From positions 36,218,501-36,282,500 of the forward strand of contig NC_070603.1 in the NCBI RefSeq assembly GCF_027172205.1: a stretch of 64,000 nucleotides of DNA, in the 5' to 3' direction. A program made the translations under genes and the position numbers. The notes beneath the pieces were generated by a model. The model saw nothing but the letters and a program-made list of their open reading frames with translations. It did not search any database and was not told the DNA's origin. Origin of the DNA: Podarcis raffonei (taxonomy: Eukaryota > Chordata > Lepidosauria > Squamata > Lacertidae). Below, in pieces: positions 54,919-64,000 of this stretch. The first letter of the stretch is position 1, and each line of letters opens with the position of its first letter.

Positions 54919-57900
54919 CATCCTAACTTTACAACACAGAAAGCTACTTCTGAAGTGTTCTCACCTTGACTCCAGGTTGGACGACAGGCAAGTTTCTGTC
55001 CAAGAAAGAGTCAGTTACTTTCAACCAGCTGAAATAGACATAAAGAAGAGCAAGCGACGTGGGTGTGATGACCACACAAATAAATGAATAAAATAAGTTA
55101 CAAATTACAAATGCATGTGCTATATATGCTCCAATATATAGGGGATCCAAATAGGGGGTCTAGACCTTTATCACAGCATGTTTGGCTTCAAACATGGATC
55201 TGTCTGTACATCCAGGGCTCAGAAGAACACGTGCTTTTAAGCAGCTTGTGTTATTTGGGCATTAAGTGATACAGAAATTAAGTAAGAATAATAATATTTG
55301 TTAGGGTGCTCCAGGGGTACGAAAATGGATCTGACCAGTGGGCTGCATCCTGACATCCTCCAGCACCTGTAGGCCATTCTGACAAGTGAGCATCACCATG
55401 ACATCAGATGGAGCATTTTGCTTTGCTTTGCAGTCTGAAATCATAGCATCTTAAGAGTTGGGAGGGACCCAAGGGTCATTTAGTTCAACCCCTGCCATGC
55501 AGGAATCTCAGCTAAAGCATCCATGACAGATGGCCATCCAACTTCTGCTTAAAAACCTCCAGGGAAATCAAACCCTTTAAGTAAAGGTACAGGAAGTTGG
55601 CAGGCACCAATGATCAGCAGCACCTGGAAAACCCTCTTGCAACAGGGATTCATGTCTTTATGTGCCCCACACACCATATATGATATCAGATACAGAGTAG
55701 GTAGGCACAGCTTGGGAACATTCTGCTGAAGTGTGAAGCTGTATATAAAAATAAATTTTAAAAGGCCAGAGACGGGGTATTAGGATCAAGGCTGGCTTTT
55801 GCCAAATCAGTTCCTTGAAGTCTACTACAACTTGGGACAGGAAGGCTTGTGGTACTAGCTGATGTCTGGACCTCAGGACTAGCATGTCAACACACCTAAG
55901 TTGTTCCTTATAAAAATGAAGCTTTCAGTTCAGCTCAACTCCTCACCTCCTGAATACCTATTTTATATGGAAAGGCAGCCTCTGAGCTGCTTATCAGTCT
56001 GCATATGTATAGATACCCAGCACCTTTTCAATTAAGCATATCTAAGTGCCATCCATTCACATGTTGGTTTCCTATCTCATCAGCAAAACTAACCTTTGGC
56101 AAATACTGGAAAGAGCAATGTACCCTACTGCATGCAAGCTGTGGGAATGAAATTTGTTGCTGAGTCAGAACTGTGATCTATGCCAATTATTTTTACTTGA
56201 ATAACACTTCCAAGAAGGACAAATTGCCTTCTCCAACTTCATCATGTTCTACTGAAAGGCCTCTTCACATAGACAATGATTATAGGCTATTTATAGTATT
56301 GAGGTCCTCCTGACTCTAATGGGAAAGGAGCAGCCACATTCTTCTGACCTGCGCTGGTATGCGGTGATTTGCTGCTCAATGTGTTCTCTATAAGATTTTT
56401 CCGCATTCTTCTGCGTCACAGCCACCAACTGGATTAGCTCAGACCTAGGAGGAAGAACAAGGACAAGCAGTGCTACATGAACAATGAGGTCACAAGGCAT
56501 CACTACTTTTCTGAGGATAGAGTTTCAAGTTTTTCAAAACAGCTTTTTAGTCCACCTGTAGTTTTAAGTTAGGGACGCGGGTGGCGCTGTGGGTAAAACC
56601 TCAGCGCCTAGGACTTGCCGATCGCATGGTCAGCGGTTCGAATCCCCGCAGCGGGGTGCGCTCCCGTCGTTCGGTCCCAGCGCCTGCCAACCTAGCAGTT
56701 CGAAAGCACCCCCGGGTGCAAGTAGATAAATAGGGACCGCTTACCAGCGGGAAGGTAAACGGCGTTCCGTGTGCTGCGCTGGCTCGCCAGATGCAGCTTG
56801 TCACGCTGGCCACGTGACCCGGAAGTGTCTGCGGACAACGCTGGCTCCCGGCCTATAGAGTGAGATGAGCGCACAACCCTAGAGTCTGGCAAGACTGGCC
56901 CGAATGGGCAGGGGTACCTTTACCTTTACCTTTTAGTTTTAAGTTGAAACAGGGCTTTGACAGAGTTTTGACTGTGGCATCACATTGAGCTTCAGGAGAT
57001 GCTCCAGACACACCAGAGGCTCAGTGCAACTATGGGGGTAAGTACTCACTCCTTCCTGCGCAAGCATTGAGCTTATAGCTGACATTCTGTGACTAATAAA
57101 TGATTGGGAAGCAACAATCCGTCTCACTGTATTTCAAGCCTCAGCACAAGGACAGAAAGACTCCCCTCCTTCTTCCAAGCCTAGATCTGGGCATGGAGTC
57201 TCTCAGATCATGCCCTGACTTTGGGAAGGCTTGGAAAGCACCAAGATAATGCACTGCTTCCTGAGCTTTTCTGAAGACAGTACAAGGTCTAAGGAATTCC
57301 TTATATAGGGAAACTTTTTAATGTGTGATGTTTTATTATGTTTTCATATATGTTGGAAGCCACCCAGAGTGGCTGGGGCAACCCAGACAGATAGGCAGAG
57401 TACAAATAATACTATTATAATTATAATTATCCTCCTCCTCCAGGTTAGGGAGAAAAGCAAAGGCTCTGAGCAGAATAAAAAATATAGCCACCAATGGCAA
57501 GCACATTAAAGAAGTCTTATCTTGAAAACCAATTAAACCCAGCATTGTATCATTCATTTCCACCCAGCATTTCAATAATAGGCAGCTGTTGCTCAGGATC
57601 AAACCCCAAAACACGTCCCTCTCCCCATTCTTCTGCAGAGCACTAGCAGCAAAGATGGGATACAGGATGGGATAGCATAGCCATAGACTGATGTTAAATT
57701 GCTAAGGTCCTTTCTCTGCACTGTGTTTTATGGATAGGTTTGCCTGCAAGCTCTGGGTGCATGTGAAATGTTATTTATTTATATATTGCATCTCTATACT
57801 GCCCTTCCTTTCACAGGAGGCCAGGCCTGTGAAGTTACAGCTTTTAGTCAGGTCTTGGGGAAATGAGCAGAACCAGAAGTTAACAAGCCAGAATACGCAC

Positions 57901-60900
57901 GCTTGTGCACTAGACTCTCAACAGACATACCTTAACCCTTCGTCCTCCAAACCCCGGGAATCAAAGCAATCTAAGAGGTGGTGGTGCTGGGAGATGGAAA
58001 AGGAGCACTTGTCTGGGTGGTGGGAGTAGCCTCCATCAGTTGCAATTTTAAGATGAAAGTGAAGCAATAGCAACAAGCACTATTGGAGCGCATGGTAAGA
58101 GAGGCACTAAGGATGAAGAGCAGCTGTTGGGGATGTAGAACTAATAGGTGTTGTTTTCACATTTAAAAATTGAAAAATAAGGCTCTGAAGCTTAGGAACA
58201 TTAGGCAGTCTGACAAAGGTAAAAAGGTAAAGGACCCCTGGATGGTTAAGTCCAGTCAAGGGCGACTATGGGGTTGCAGCGCTCATCTCGATTTTCAGGC
58301 CGAGTGAGATGGCGTTTGTCCGCAGAAAGCTTTCCAGGTCATGTGGCCAGTATGACTAAATCGCTTCTGGTGCAACAGAGAACCATGATGGAAGCCAGAG
58401 AGCATGGAGATGCCATTTACCTTCCCGCTGCAGTGGTACCTATTTATCTACTTGCACTGGTATGCTTTCGAACTGCTAGGTTGGTAGGAGCTGGGACGGA
58501 ACAATGGGAGCTCACCCCATCGCACGGATTCGAACTGTCAATCTCCAGATTGGCAAGCCCAAGAGGCTCAGTGATTTAGACCACAGTGCCATCTGCTGTC
58601 ATACTCTGACAAAGCTGATTGCTAGGCTAGTGAAGATTATGAAGATTTCACCACCATAATTACAAGGACAGACTAGCTGGAATTTTCTCTTTCCCTCTAT
58701 AATGACTAGAATTCCTCACTTTGTCTGACCAAACATACTATTGTCCTCCCTGATGGCAGTGTGCTTTGTGCCACCTGTTGGTACACCATAATCTGGATAA
58801 CTACCAACTTAATTGTATTATTGTATGCATAGTCAGGTAGAAATATTTAGATATATAAATGCTTGAGTACTGAGTAGTGGACAAGATCATCTGCAGGAAT
58901 GTAAAACTGCAAAGGGCTTACATTAATTGTTATTTGTCCGAGTAGCTGCTCTTGAGTCATGCAAAGGAACCAGCAGTAAATTATTTCTTGGATTTATTGG
59001 GAAGTGCTCTCCAGAACAAGAGCCTTTCGGCTGACAAGATAAAAGAGCCTGATGCAATCACAGCCCTTTTGGCTGCTTTTATTTTCCATTCCTTTGTGCA
59101 AGACATTGCTTACAGTAGGAATGACAGACATCAAGGGGCTCTTTCTGAAGGGGAGCAAAGCACGAGTGAAGCAGAAAAACTGGAGTACAAAATGTGCTCT
59201 GCCAGAGAGTTAACGAAAGAACCTCATAAGCACAAATTCAATTATAGTGGCAGAAATTCCAGTCTTCCAGCACGTACATAAACAATATCCAAGTACTTAC
59301 TTTTCAAGGGACTTCAGGATGTAATTGTAGTTGTTAAGCAGGAAGATGGCACTTAAAGATTCCTCATAAACCTTGGATTTACTGAGAAGGTTTAGTTGCA
59401 AGTTGCCCAGCACTTTGCCTTAACAGAAAGGATGCATGAGTAGGAGACAAGAAGACCACTGTAAAGTTCTTAAGTAGATTACCTATGCCACTTAGCTGGC
59501 TGGCTAAATTCTAACCAATCTATATAACACAAAGTCTCAGTGAAGATGCTTCTTTGAAGATCCTGGCATCTAGTGTGAGATAACCAACACTGGGGCCACT
59601 TGCAGATGAAGTATATATTTAGCAGTCATCCTAATACTTTAAAAAATATATATATACAAAATTTGCACACAGTTTATAGGATGTTTATTATTCTGAACTA
59701 TCCGCTGCCATCATTCTCATCATTTTTCTTATGGAAAAAAAGTTCAAGATTTGTTTGTTTTTAAATCATATTTGTTGTGCAAGATTGCAGCAGTGCCCTT
59801 GCTATTTATCACAATGTACCCACTTGCTTTGCAATGTGTTATAAAGATGCACTCTTAATACACCGACGACATATACTGGAACCTACATAAACCCATAAGA
59901 TATCTACAGAAAGGTGCAACAGTTTGAATGCAGCCTTAATTAACAAAAAACATCACACATTTTTAAAATGCCATCTTTTATATTTTATTTACCTTGAAAC
60001 AGGGAACTAATCTACATTTCATATATTGCTTACTGTTTTGGCAGGAGCAGCAATTGCAGCCCAGCATGGCTGCAGGTAAACGGGGATGGGGGTGGGAATC
60101 CTTTCTGTACAACTGGTTGGCATCAGTCTCAGCCTCAGCTGAATGTAGGGACTGCCGGGACTCAGCACCATGTTTTAAATTCAAATGGGCCAATCATAGC
60201 CATAGTTTGGAGGCTGTGAGAAGGAAGAAGGTAGCAAAGTGGTGAAGAGTTACTTACAGATGTAGGTGCTGAGCAGCCGTCTACTGAATTCAGAACTGTA
60301 GCTACTGGCTGAAGAGCTGGTCTCTGAAAGGCAGCAAACATTAAATCAATTATTATATTTCTTTATATGGCTACTTTGTCTCCTACTCAAGCAACATTCT
60401 ACTTCTATAAATTCAGCTAAAACTTTAATCTTGGGTGTACTATGAGATGGAAACAGCAGCTTTGCTTCACCTCTAGACTAGATCAGTTTCACTCTAACTT
60501 AGTACCCTCCAGATGGTTTTGGACTACAAATCCCAAAACCGCTAGCCATGCTGACTGGGGATGCTAGTCCAAAACATCTGTAGGGCACAAGGCTGGGAAG
60601 GCTGGTCTAAATTTACCCCTGCTCATTTTATGCAATGGAGAATAGAGCTACATTCAGTCCGAACCTTTGTCACCTTAGGCTTATACAACCTTATTAATTA
60701 CTTTACCATAATCTTATTAAGTTCAGATATAGTGAAGGCCGTTACAGAGAAAAGATACTGGTTATAAACATTCCCACCCCCGAAAATCTGTCTCAGATAT
60801 TCTCTTTAGGATAAAAACAAAACATTGTTTTGGTAAACCACAAAAACTGTGCTAACATTTCATATTAATGCAAGCAATTGTTTGACTTCAGCAAGATTCG

Positions 60901-63238
60901 GGTGACACTTTATAGGTTAGAAGGAAACAGCCAAGCTTTCTGTTATATTAACAAGGCAGGTTATCAAAAGGCTTTGCTTGTATGAACGCAAACATGATTT
61001 TCATTGGAACCTTAGCAGTGTATATTCTGTGGGATTGTTGTGAATATGACCAACTTACTTTTAAGCAGTGCTGTAGTTGTTTCTGAAACTGTGTTAAATT
61101 TGATGAGAAGCTGTCAGCTGGCTCAACTTTATTTGAAGTGTATATGAACTTTTCATACTGGTGGAGCCAATTGATACCAAAAGCACATATGACTTCTTGG
61201 TGATGTTCCAAGGCCAGCAGAAGAAGGGGACAAGAGTTTTGCCAATGGTGGGTCTAGGGCTGAGCCTGTTTCACTGCACTCGTCCAAGTCTTTGGCCTGC
61301 AAGCAACTCCCGGGCTTTGTACTTATTAGCTGGCTTATAGGCAGGTGCTAGTGATGTGGCCTACAAGAGCTCATTCTATGTAGAACATGTTCTTCCAGCT
61401 GAAGTGGCTCACCTGATATTGCCTAACATCTTATGCTGCTATTTCTCAAGGGAGAAGTTGGCAACAGGTGAAGTGCCCCTTCACAGGCCCTGTTTGCTTA
61501 TTGTTGCACGAGGGCAGGTACACTGTGTGTTACCTGCTCCTGGGGGAGGGATACAGGCACCTTTCCTCCAAGAGGCTTACCTTGAGCATGCCTGGATTTT
61601 ACCTTCACTTCATGTTGGTTCCCCCAGAGAGCATGGCAGCAGCAGGACCAGGAGAGGAATGTAGTGGCTACAACCTCCTCTCCTCTCTGGGAAGCTACAT
61701 ATTCACACTAAGCCATGATTTGGGTTACTGCTATGTGGAAACTGAGCCTGTGTGTTGTATGCAAATATATATACAGTGGTACCTCGGGTTACATACGCTT
61801 CAGGTTACAGACTCCGCTAACCCAGAAATAGTACCTCGGGTTAAGAACTTTGCTTCAGGATGAGAACAGAAATCGTGCTCCGGCGGCAGCAGGAGTCCCC
61901 ATTAGCTAAAGTGGTGCTTCAGGTTAAGAACAGTTTTAGGTTAAGAACAGACTCCGGAACGAATTAAGTACTTAACTCGAGGTACCACTGTAACAAAGTC
62001 TTAATTGCCAGTTCAAAAATAGCTTGAAAGAGGTTATTGAAGAGAGAAATACAGGAAGCGTAATTAACCCTTTCCCCGGTCACCATTCTTCCACTGCTAC
62101 TTTCCCCTGCCTAGCTGCTCCCTTTTCCCATCTCATGTTGTCCCAGCTGTGTGTTTGCAAAGGAAGGTGCATAATGAGAAGCGAAACAATGGGGGGGGGT
62201 CATTCAGTTTGGAGTAAAATGGGCTTTCCAGCTTCAAATCCCAGTCTCCTGGAGTTGATTGTCTTAAGAAAAAACAGCTGTTGGGGCAGGAAAAAGGTAA
62301 AGGACCCCTGGATGGTTCAGTCCAGTCAAAGGCAACTATGGGGTTGCAGCGCTCATCTCGCTTTCAGGCTGAGGGAGCCAGCGTTTGTCCACAGACAGCT
62401 TTTCAGGTCATGTGGCCAGCACGACTAAACCACTTCTGGCACAACAGAACACCATGACATAAACCAGAGCGCACAGAAATGTTTTTCACCTTCCTGCCAC
62501 AGTGGTACCTATTTATCTACTTGCACTGGCATGCTTTCGAACTGCTTGGTTGACAGGAGCTGGGACAGAGCAACAGCAGCTCACTCCGTCGCAGGAATTT
62601 GAACCTCCCGATTGGCAAGCCCAAGAGGCTCAGTGGTTTAGACCACAGCACCACCCGCATCCCTACTAGCTGTTGGGGCATCAGTGTGTATGTGTGTTTT
62701 CTTTTTTTAAAAAAAATAATTTTTATTCATTTTCCAAACAAATTTTATACAATCAACAAATTATTTTGCACTCATTCTTCAATTTTTGACTTCCCCAAGT
62801 TTCTCTGTCAATCTTTCGTAAAATTTCTATTTATTGACGCATTTCTAAACATGATGTATGTGTGTTTTCATAGCTTGCCTATTAGAGCTATAGACACACT
62901 CCTTAGATCAAAAGTGAGTGGTCTGTTACCACCATCAAGAACCACAGAGAGCTATTTACCGCTTTACAGACATTGAGCCTCCTTGAAAATGAGCTGCTGC
63001 ATCCACATACAAGTTATAAGCTTTTTGGGGGTGGGGTGGAGAACCACCTCTGCATTCTGACATTTTCTGATAAATGAAACAAGACATGTTGTTTATCGGG
63101 TACAATTAAAGACAAGCAGAAATATGTAACCAGGTGCAAAAAAAAGAGAGGTAGTATTATGTATGCATGTGGGTAGTACAAGTACCACCTGCTGCTTACC
63201 TCTGGGATCTAAAGGAATATTGTATGTGTCCCCAAGAA
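51949..63238 (-). CDS. EXOC7: EXOC7 (Exo70) 3' half, last 8 coding exons
   Basis: Exo70 subunit of the exocyst, which tethers secretory vesicles to the plasma membrane through PI(4,5)P2 binding by its C-terminal domain. Exons in reading order are 63238-63200, 60323-60258, 59418-59301, 56444-56349, 55028-54965, 53520-53479, 53356-53223 and 52051-51949. All join in phase and give about 220 residues, matching the human C-terminal third almost without gaps: LGDTYNIPLDPR, SSYSSEFSRRLLSTYICKVL, LQLNLLSKSKVYEE, ELIQLVAVTQKNAEKSYREH, NLPVVQPGVK, DKERQAIKDRFKGFND, CKIQKAWAIPDTEQRDKIRK, VPFTKNPEKYIKY, ending LFDTSA. The basic surface used for membrane binding lies in this part. The 5' exons are beyond the right edge. 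The C-terminal end faces ZACN, as in mammals. Confidence 0.94.
53223..53356 (-). CDS. EXOC7: EXOC7 coding exon
   Basis: Encodes GFNDCLEELCKIQKAWAIPD, then TEQRDKIRKTQKNIVLETYS and ALLS, ending two bases into an Arg codon. Donor GTAATT. Confidence 0.95.
53479..53520 (-). CDS. EXOC7: EXOC7 coding exon (42 bases)
   Basis: Encodes LKDKERQAIKDRFK in phase 0 (human LRDKERQIIKERFK). Acceptor CCCACAG, donor GTAATT. Confidence 0.94.
53739..54087 (+). repeat. tRNA-derived SINE (type A), perfect 13-bp target duplication
   Basis: Head GGTGGCGCTGTGGATAAAAG, B box GGTTCGAATCCCC, tail GGGGTACCTTTACCTTTTTT. TAATGGCATGTGA flanks it at 53726-53738 and 54088-54100. It lies in an EXOC7 intron, antisense to the gene. 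Confidence 0.93.
54879..54912. repeat. (GT)n microsatellite
   Basis: GT dinucleotides in an EXOC7 intron. Confidence 0.95.
54965..55028 (-). CDS. EXOC7: EXOC7 coding exon
   Basis: Encodes WLKVTDSFLDRNLPVVQPGV then K (human WLKVTDYIAEKNLPVFQPGV). Acceptor ATTTCAG, donor GTGAGA. Confidence 0.94.
55436..55580 (-). mobile_element. CR1-type LINE fragment
   Basis: AATCATAGCATCTTAAGAGT, then GACCCAAGGGTCATTTAGTT and CATCCAACTTCTGCTTAAAA, are the standard CR1 3' phrases in minus orientation. Confidence 0.75.
56349..56444 (-). CDS. EXOC7: EXOC7 coding exon
   Basis: Encodes SELIQLVAVTQKNAEKSYRE then HIEQQITAYQR. Acceptor CTCCTAG, donor GTCAGA, which is weaker than its neighbours. Confidence 0.95.
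56571..56933 (+). repeat. tRNA-derived SINE (type A), perfect 12-bp target duplication
   Basis: Complete copy from GGGACGCGGGTGGCGCTGTG to TACCTTTACCTTT. TAGTTTTAAGTT flanks it at 56559-56570 and 56934-56945. EXOC7 intron, antisense to the gene. Confidence 0.94.
57315..57430 (+). repeat. CR1/L2-type LINE tail
   Basis: TTATGTTTTCATATATGTTG, then AGCCACCCAGAGTGGCTGGG and AGTACAAATAATACTATTAT, the terminal phrase of a common squamate LINE. Confidence 0.6.
58219..58604 (-). repeat. tRNA-derived SINE (type C), perfect 10-bp target duplication
   Basis: Minus-orientation copy with left end AAGGACCCCTGGATGGTTAA and right-end head (CAGCAGATGGCACTGTGG on minus). TCTGACAAAG flanks it at 58209-58218 and 58605-58614. 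EXOC7 intron. Confidence 0.9.
59301..59418 (-). CDS. EXOC7: EXOC7 coding exon
   Basis: Encodes KVLGNLQLNLLSKSKVYEES then LSAIFLLNNYNYILKSLE. Donor GTAAGT. Compared with human KVYEDPALSAIF, one residue is missing just after KVYE. Confidence 0.95.
60258..60323 (-). CDS. EXOC7: EXOC7 coding exon
   Basis: Encodes TSSSASSYSSEFSRRLLSTY then I, Ser-rich, matching human TSSSATSYSSEFSKRLLSTY. Acceptor TTTCAG, donor GTAAGT. Confidence 0.94.
60500..60605. repeat. Hairpin repeat copy (family H)
   Basis: GGTTTTGGACTACAAATCCC with inverted GGGGATGCTAGTCCAAAACA, in an EXOC7 intron. Confidence 0.65.
61772..61992 (+). mobile_element. Tigger-like miniature element, family T1, copy g
   Basis: Tips TACAGTGGTACCTCGGGTTA and TTAACTCGAGGTACCACTGTA-type end, with the full T1 interior. 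EXOC7 intron. Confidence 0.87.
62289..62667 (-). repeat. tRNA-derived SINE (type C), perfect 13-bp target duplication
   Basis: Minus-orientation copy from AAAAAGGTAAAGGACCCCTG to CACCACCCGCATCCCT. AGCTGTTGGGGCA flanks it at 62276-62288 and 62668-62680. EXOC7 intron. Confidence 0.92.
62695..62870. repeat. AT-rich LINE-tail-like sequence
   Basis: AAAAAAATAATTTTTATTCA followed by AT-rich text resembling 28110-28200. Probably the 3' end of a LINE in minus orientation; weak. Confidence 0.3.
63200..63238 (-). CDS. EXOC7: EXOC7 coding exon (39 bases)
   Basis: Encodes LGDTYNIPLDPR, identical to the human text, between ATTTTATAG and GTAAGC. It is the most 5' EXOC7 exon in the window. I found no further exon between 63239 and the right edge. 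Confidence 0.92.
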
Positions 63239-64000
63239 CTATAAAATTTAAGGCAGAGTAGAGATAAAAAGGATAGGAAGAAAAAAAGAGAAAGGAAGAA
63301 ATGCAAAGTGCAAAAAGACACGTTAGAGACAACCATACTTTCAAGAACCAAGCAGAAGATACCAACACAGAGCATTACATGGGTTCAGCAGGCAGGAGCC
63401 ACTCCTTTCTAGAGCATGGATGTGACAGGAAACGGAGGAAACCTCTGTTTCTAGTAGGCGGCTTATATGCCATTCCTTCTAAGGAGACCACTTATAGCCA
63501 AGGCTGCTTATATTCAGTGCACCATGCAGAAGGGCTTCTGACTTCCCAAAAAATCTCAGCTTCCATTGAAAACAGGGGTTTCCAGCCTTGATGGGCATAG
63601 ATTTTTCAAAAACTGCAATCACAATAATGTGACAACAGCAGCTGTAGACTCAAAAAGGAAGGAAGGCCTCTGTTGGGTTTTAGTGGACACAGATAGTGGC
63701 TTCTGCTTCCTTTCCCTACACAATTCCAAGGTTATCTAGTGTGCTTCACGGCTCAGCAGGGATTTGAACCTACATCTCCCTGGTCTCATTTCAGTCTCAC
63801 TGTTTCAGAAGGGCTTGCTCTCAAACAAGCACGCATAGGCTTGCAACCTAGATTCACTACATGTCTTTACAGGTGAAGAATGTCACAACTTGCATACTAA
63901 TAAAAGGTTAATTGAAAATCGCACTCAAGTCTGTGGGGAAAATGCTAATCATTTGCGGAAGGGGTTGTTATCTATCATCTTATTTGGGTGCAATAAAAAA

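Noticed and set aside
63239-64000. Further EXOC7 exon upstream
   Set aside because: I looked on the minus strand for the expected text before LGDTYNIP (LLDFQETAGAMLASQ-like) and did not find it. It should lie beyond the right edge.

Overview
This is vertebrate nuclear DNA, almost certainly from a squamate reptile and quite possibly a lacertid-type lizard. The genes have vertebrate exon-intron structure. The spacer and introns are crowded with tRNA-headed SINEs that end in a Bov-B-like tail, a Bov-B LINE fragment, CR1/L2-type LINE tails, MIR-like CORE-SINEs, Tigger-like and hAT miniature DNA transposons, and LTR fossils. The species call rests on repeat style alone and is soft.

Gene layout. 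Bases 606-762 (minus) are coding exon 1 of SRP68, which runs off the left edge, in a GC-rich promoter region. Bases 9095-11826 (plus) are a complete two-exon galanin receptor 2 gene (GALR2). Bases 35161-48173 (plus) are a complete nine-exon zinc-activated Cys-loop channel gene (ZACN) with a candidate TATA promoter and noncoding first exon near 34.55-34.63 kb. Bases 51949-63238 (minus) are the last eight coding exons of EXOC7, which runs off the right edge. The order and orientation SRP68(-) GALR2(+) ZACN(+) EXOC7(-) is that of human 17q25, which supports orthology. The genes do not form a pathway: SRP68 is part of the signal recognition particle, GALR2 is a peptide GPCR, ZACN is a pentameric ligand-gated channel, and EXOC7 is the Exo70 exocyst subunit.

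Spacer. Bases 1.1-8.6 kb and 12.3-34.5 kb hold no recognisable host gene. They contain a broken Ty3/gypsy-type element (21995-25253) and three solo LTRs with target duplications (5298-5934, 13010-13791, 26259-27328). The third has a Tigger-like element inside it and itself sits inside an older hairpin repeat. Several SINEs, four of them in EXOC7 introns, keep clean duplications of 10-13 bp.

I found no new biological system. The parts most worth a second look are the intact squamate ZACN with a tandem NAGNAG acceptor, the nested fossils, the concentration of one Tigger-like family in ZACN introns, and a hAT miniature element that carries a SINE-like segment. All splice sites and domain calls come from reading the sequence and from remembered family sequences. 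No alignment or database search was run.
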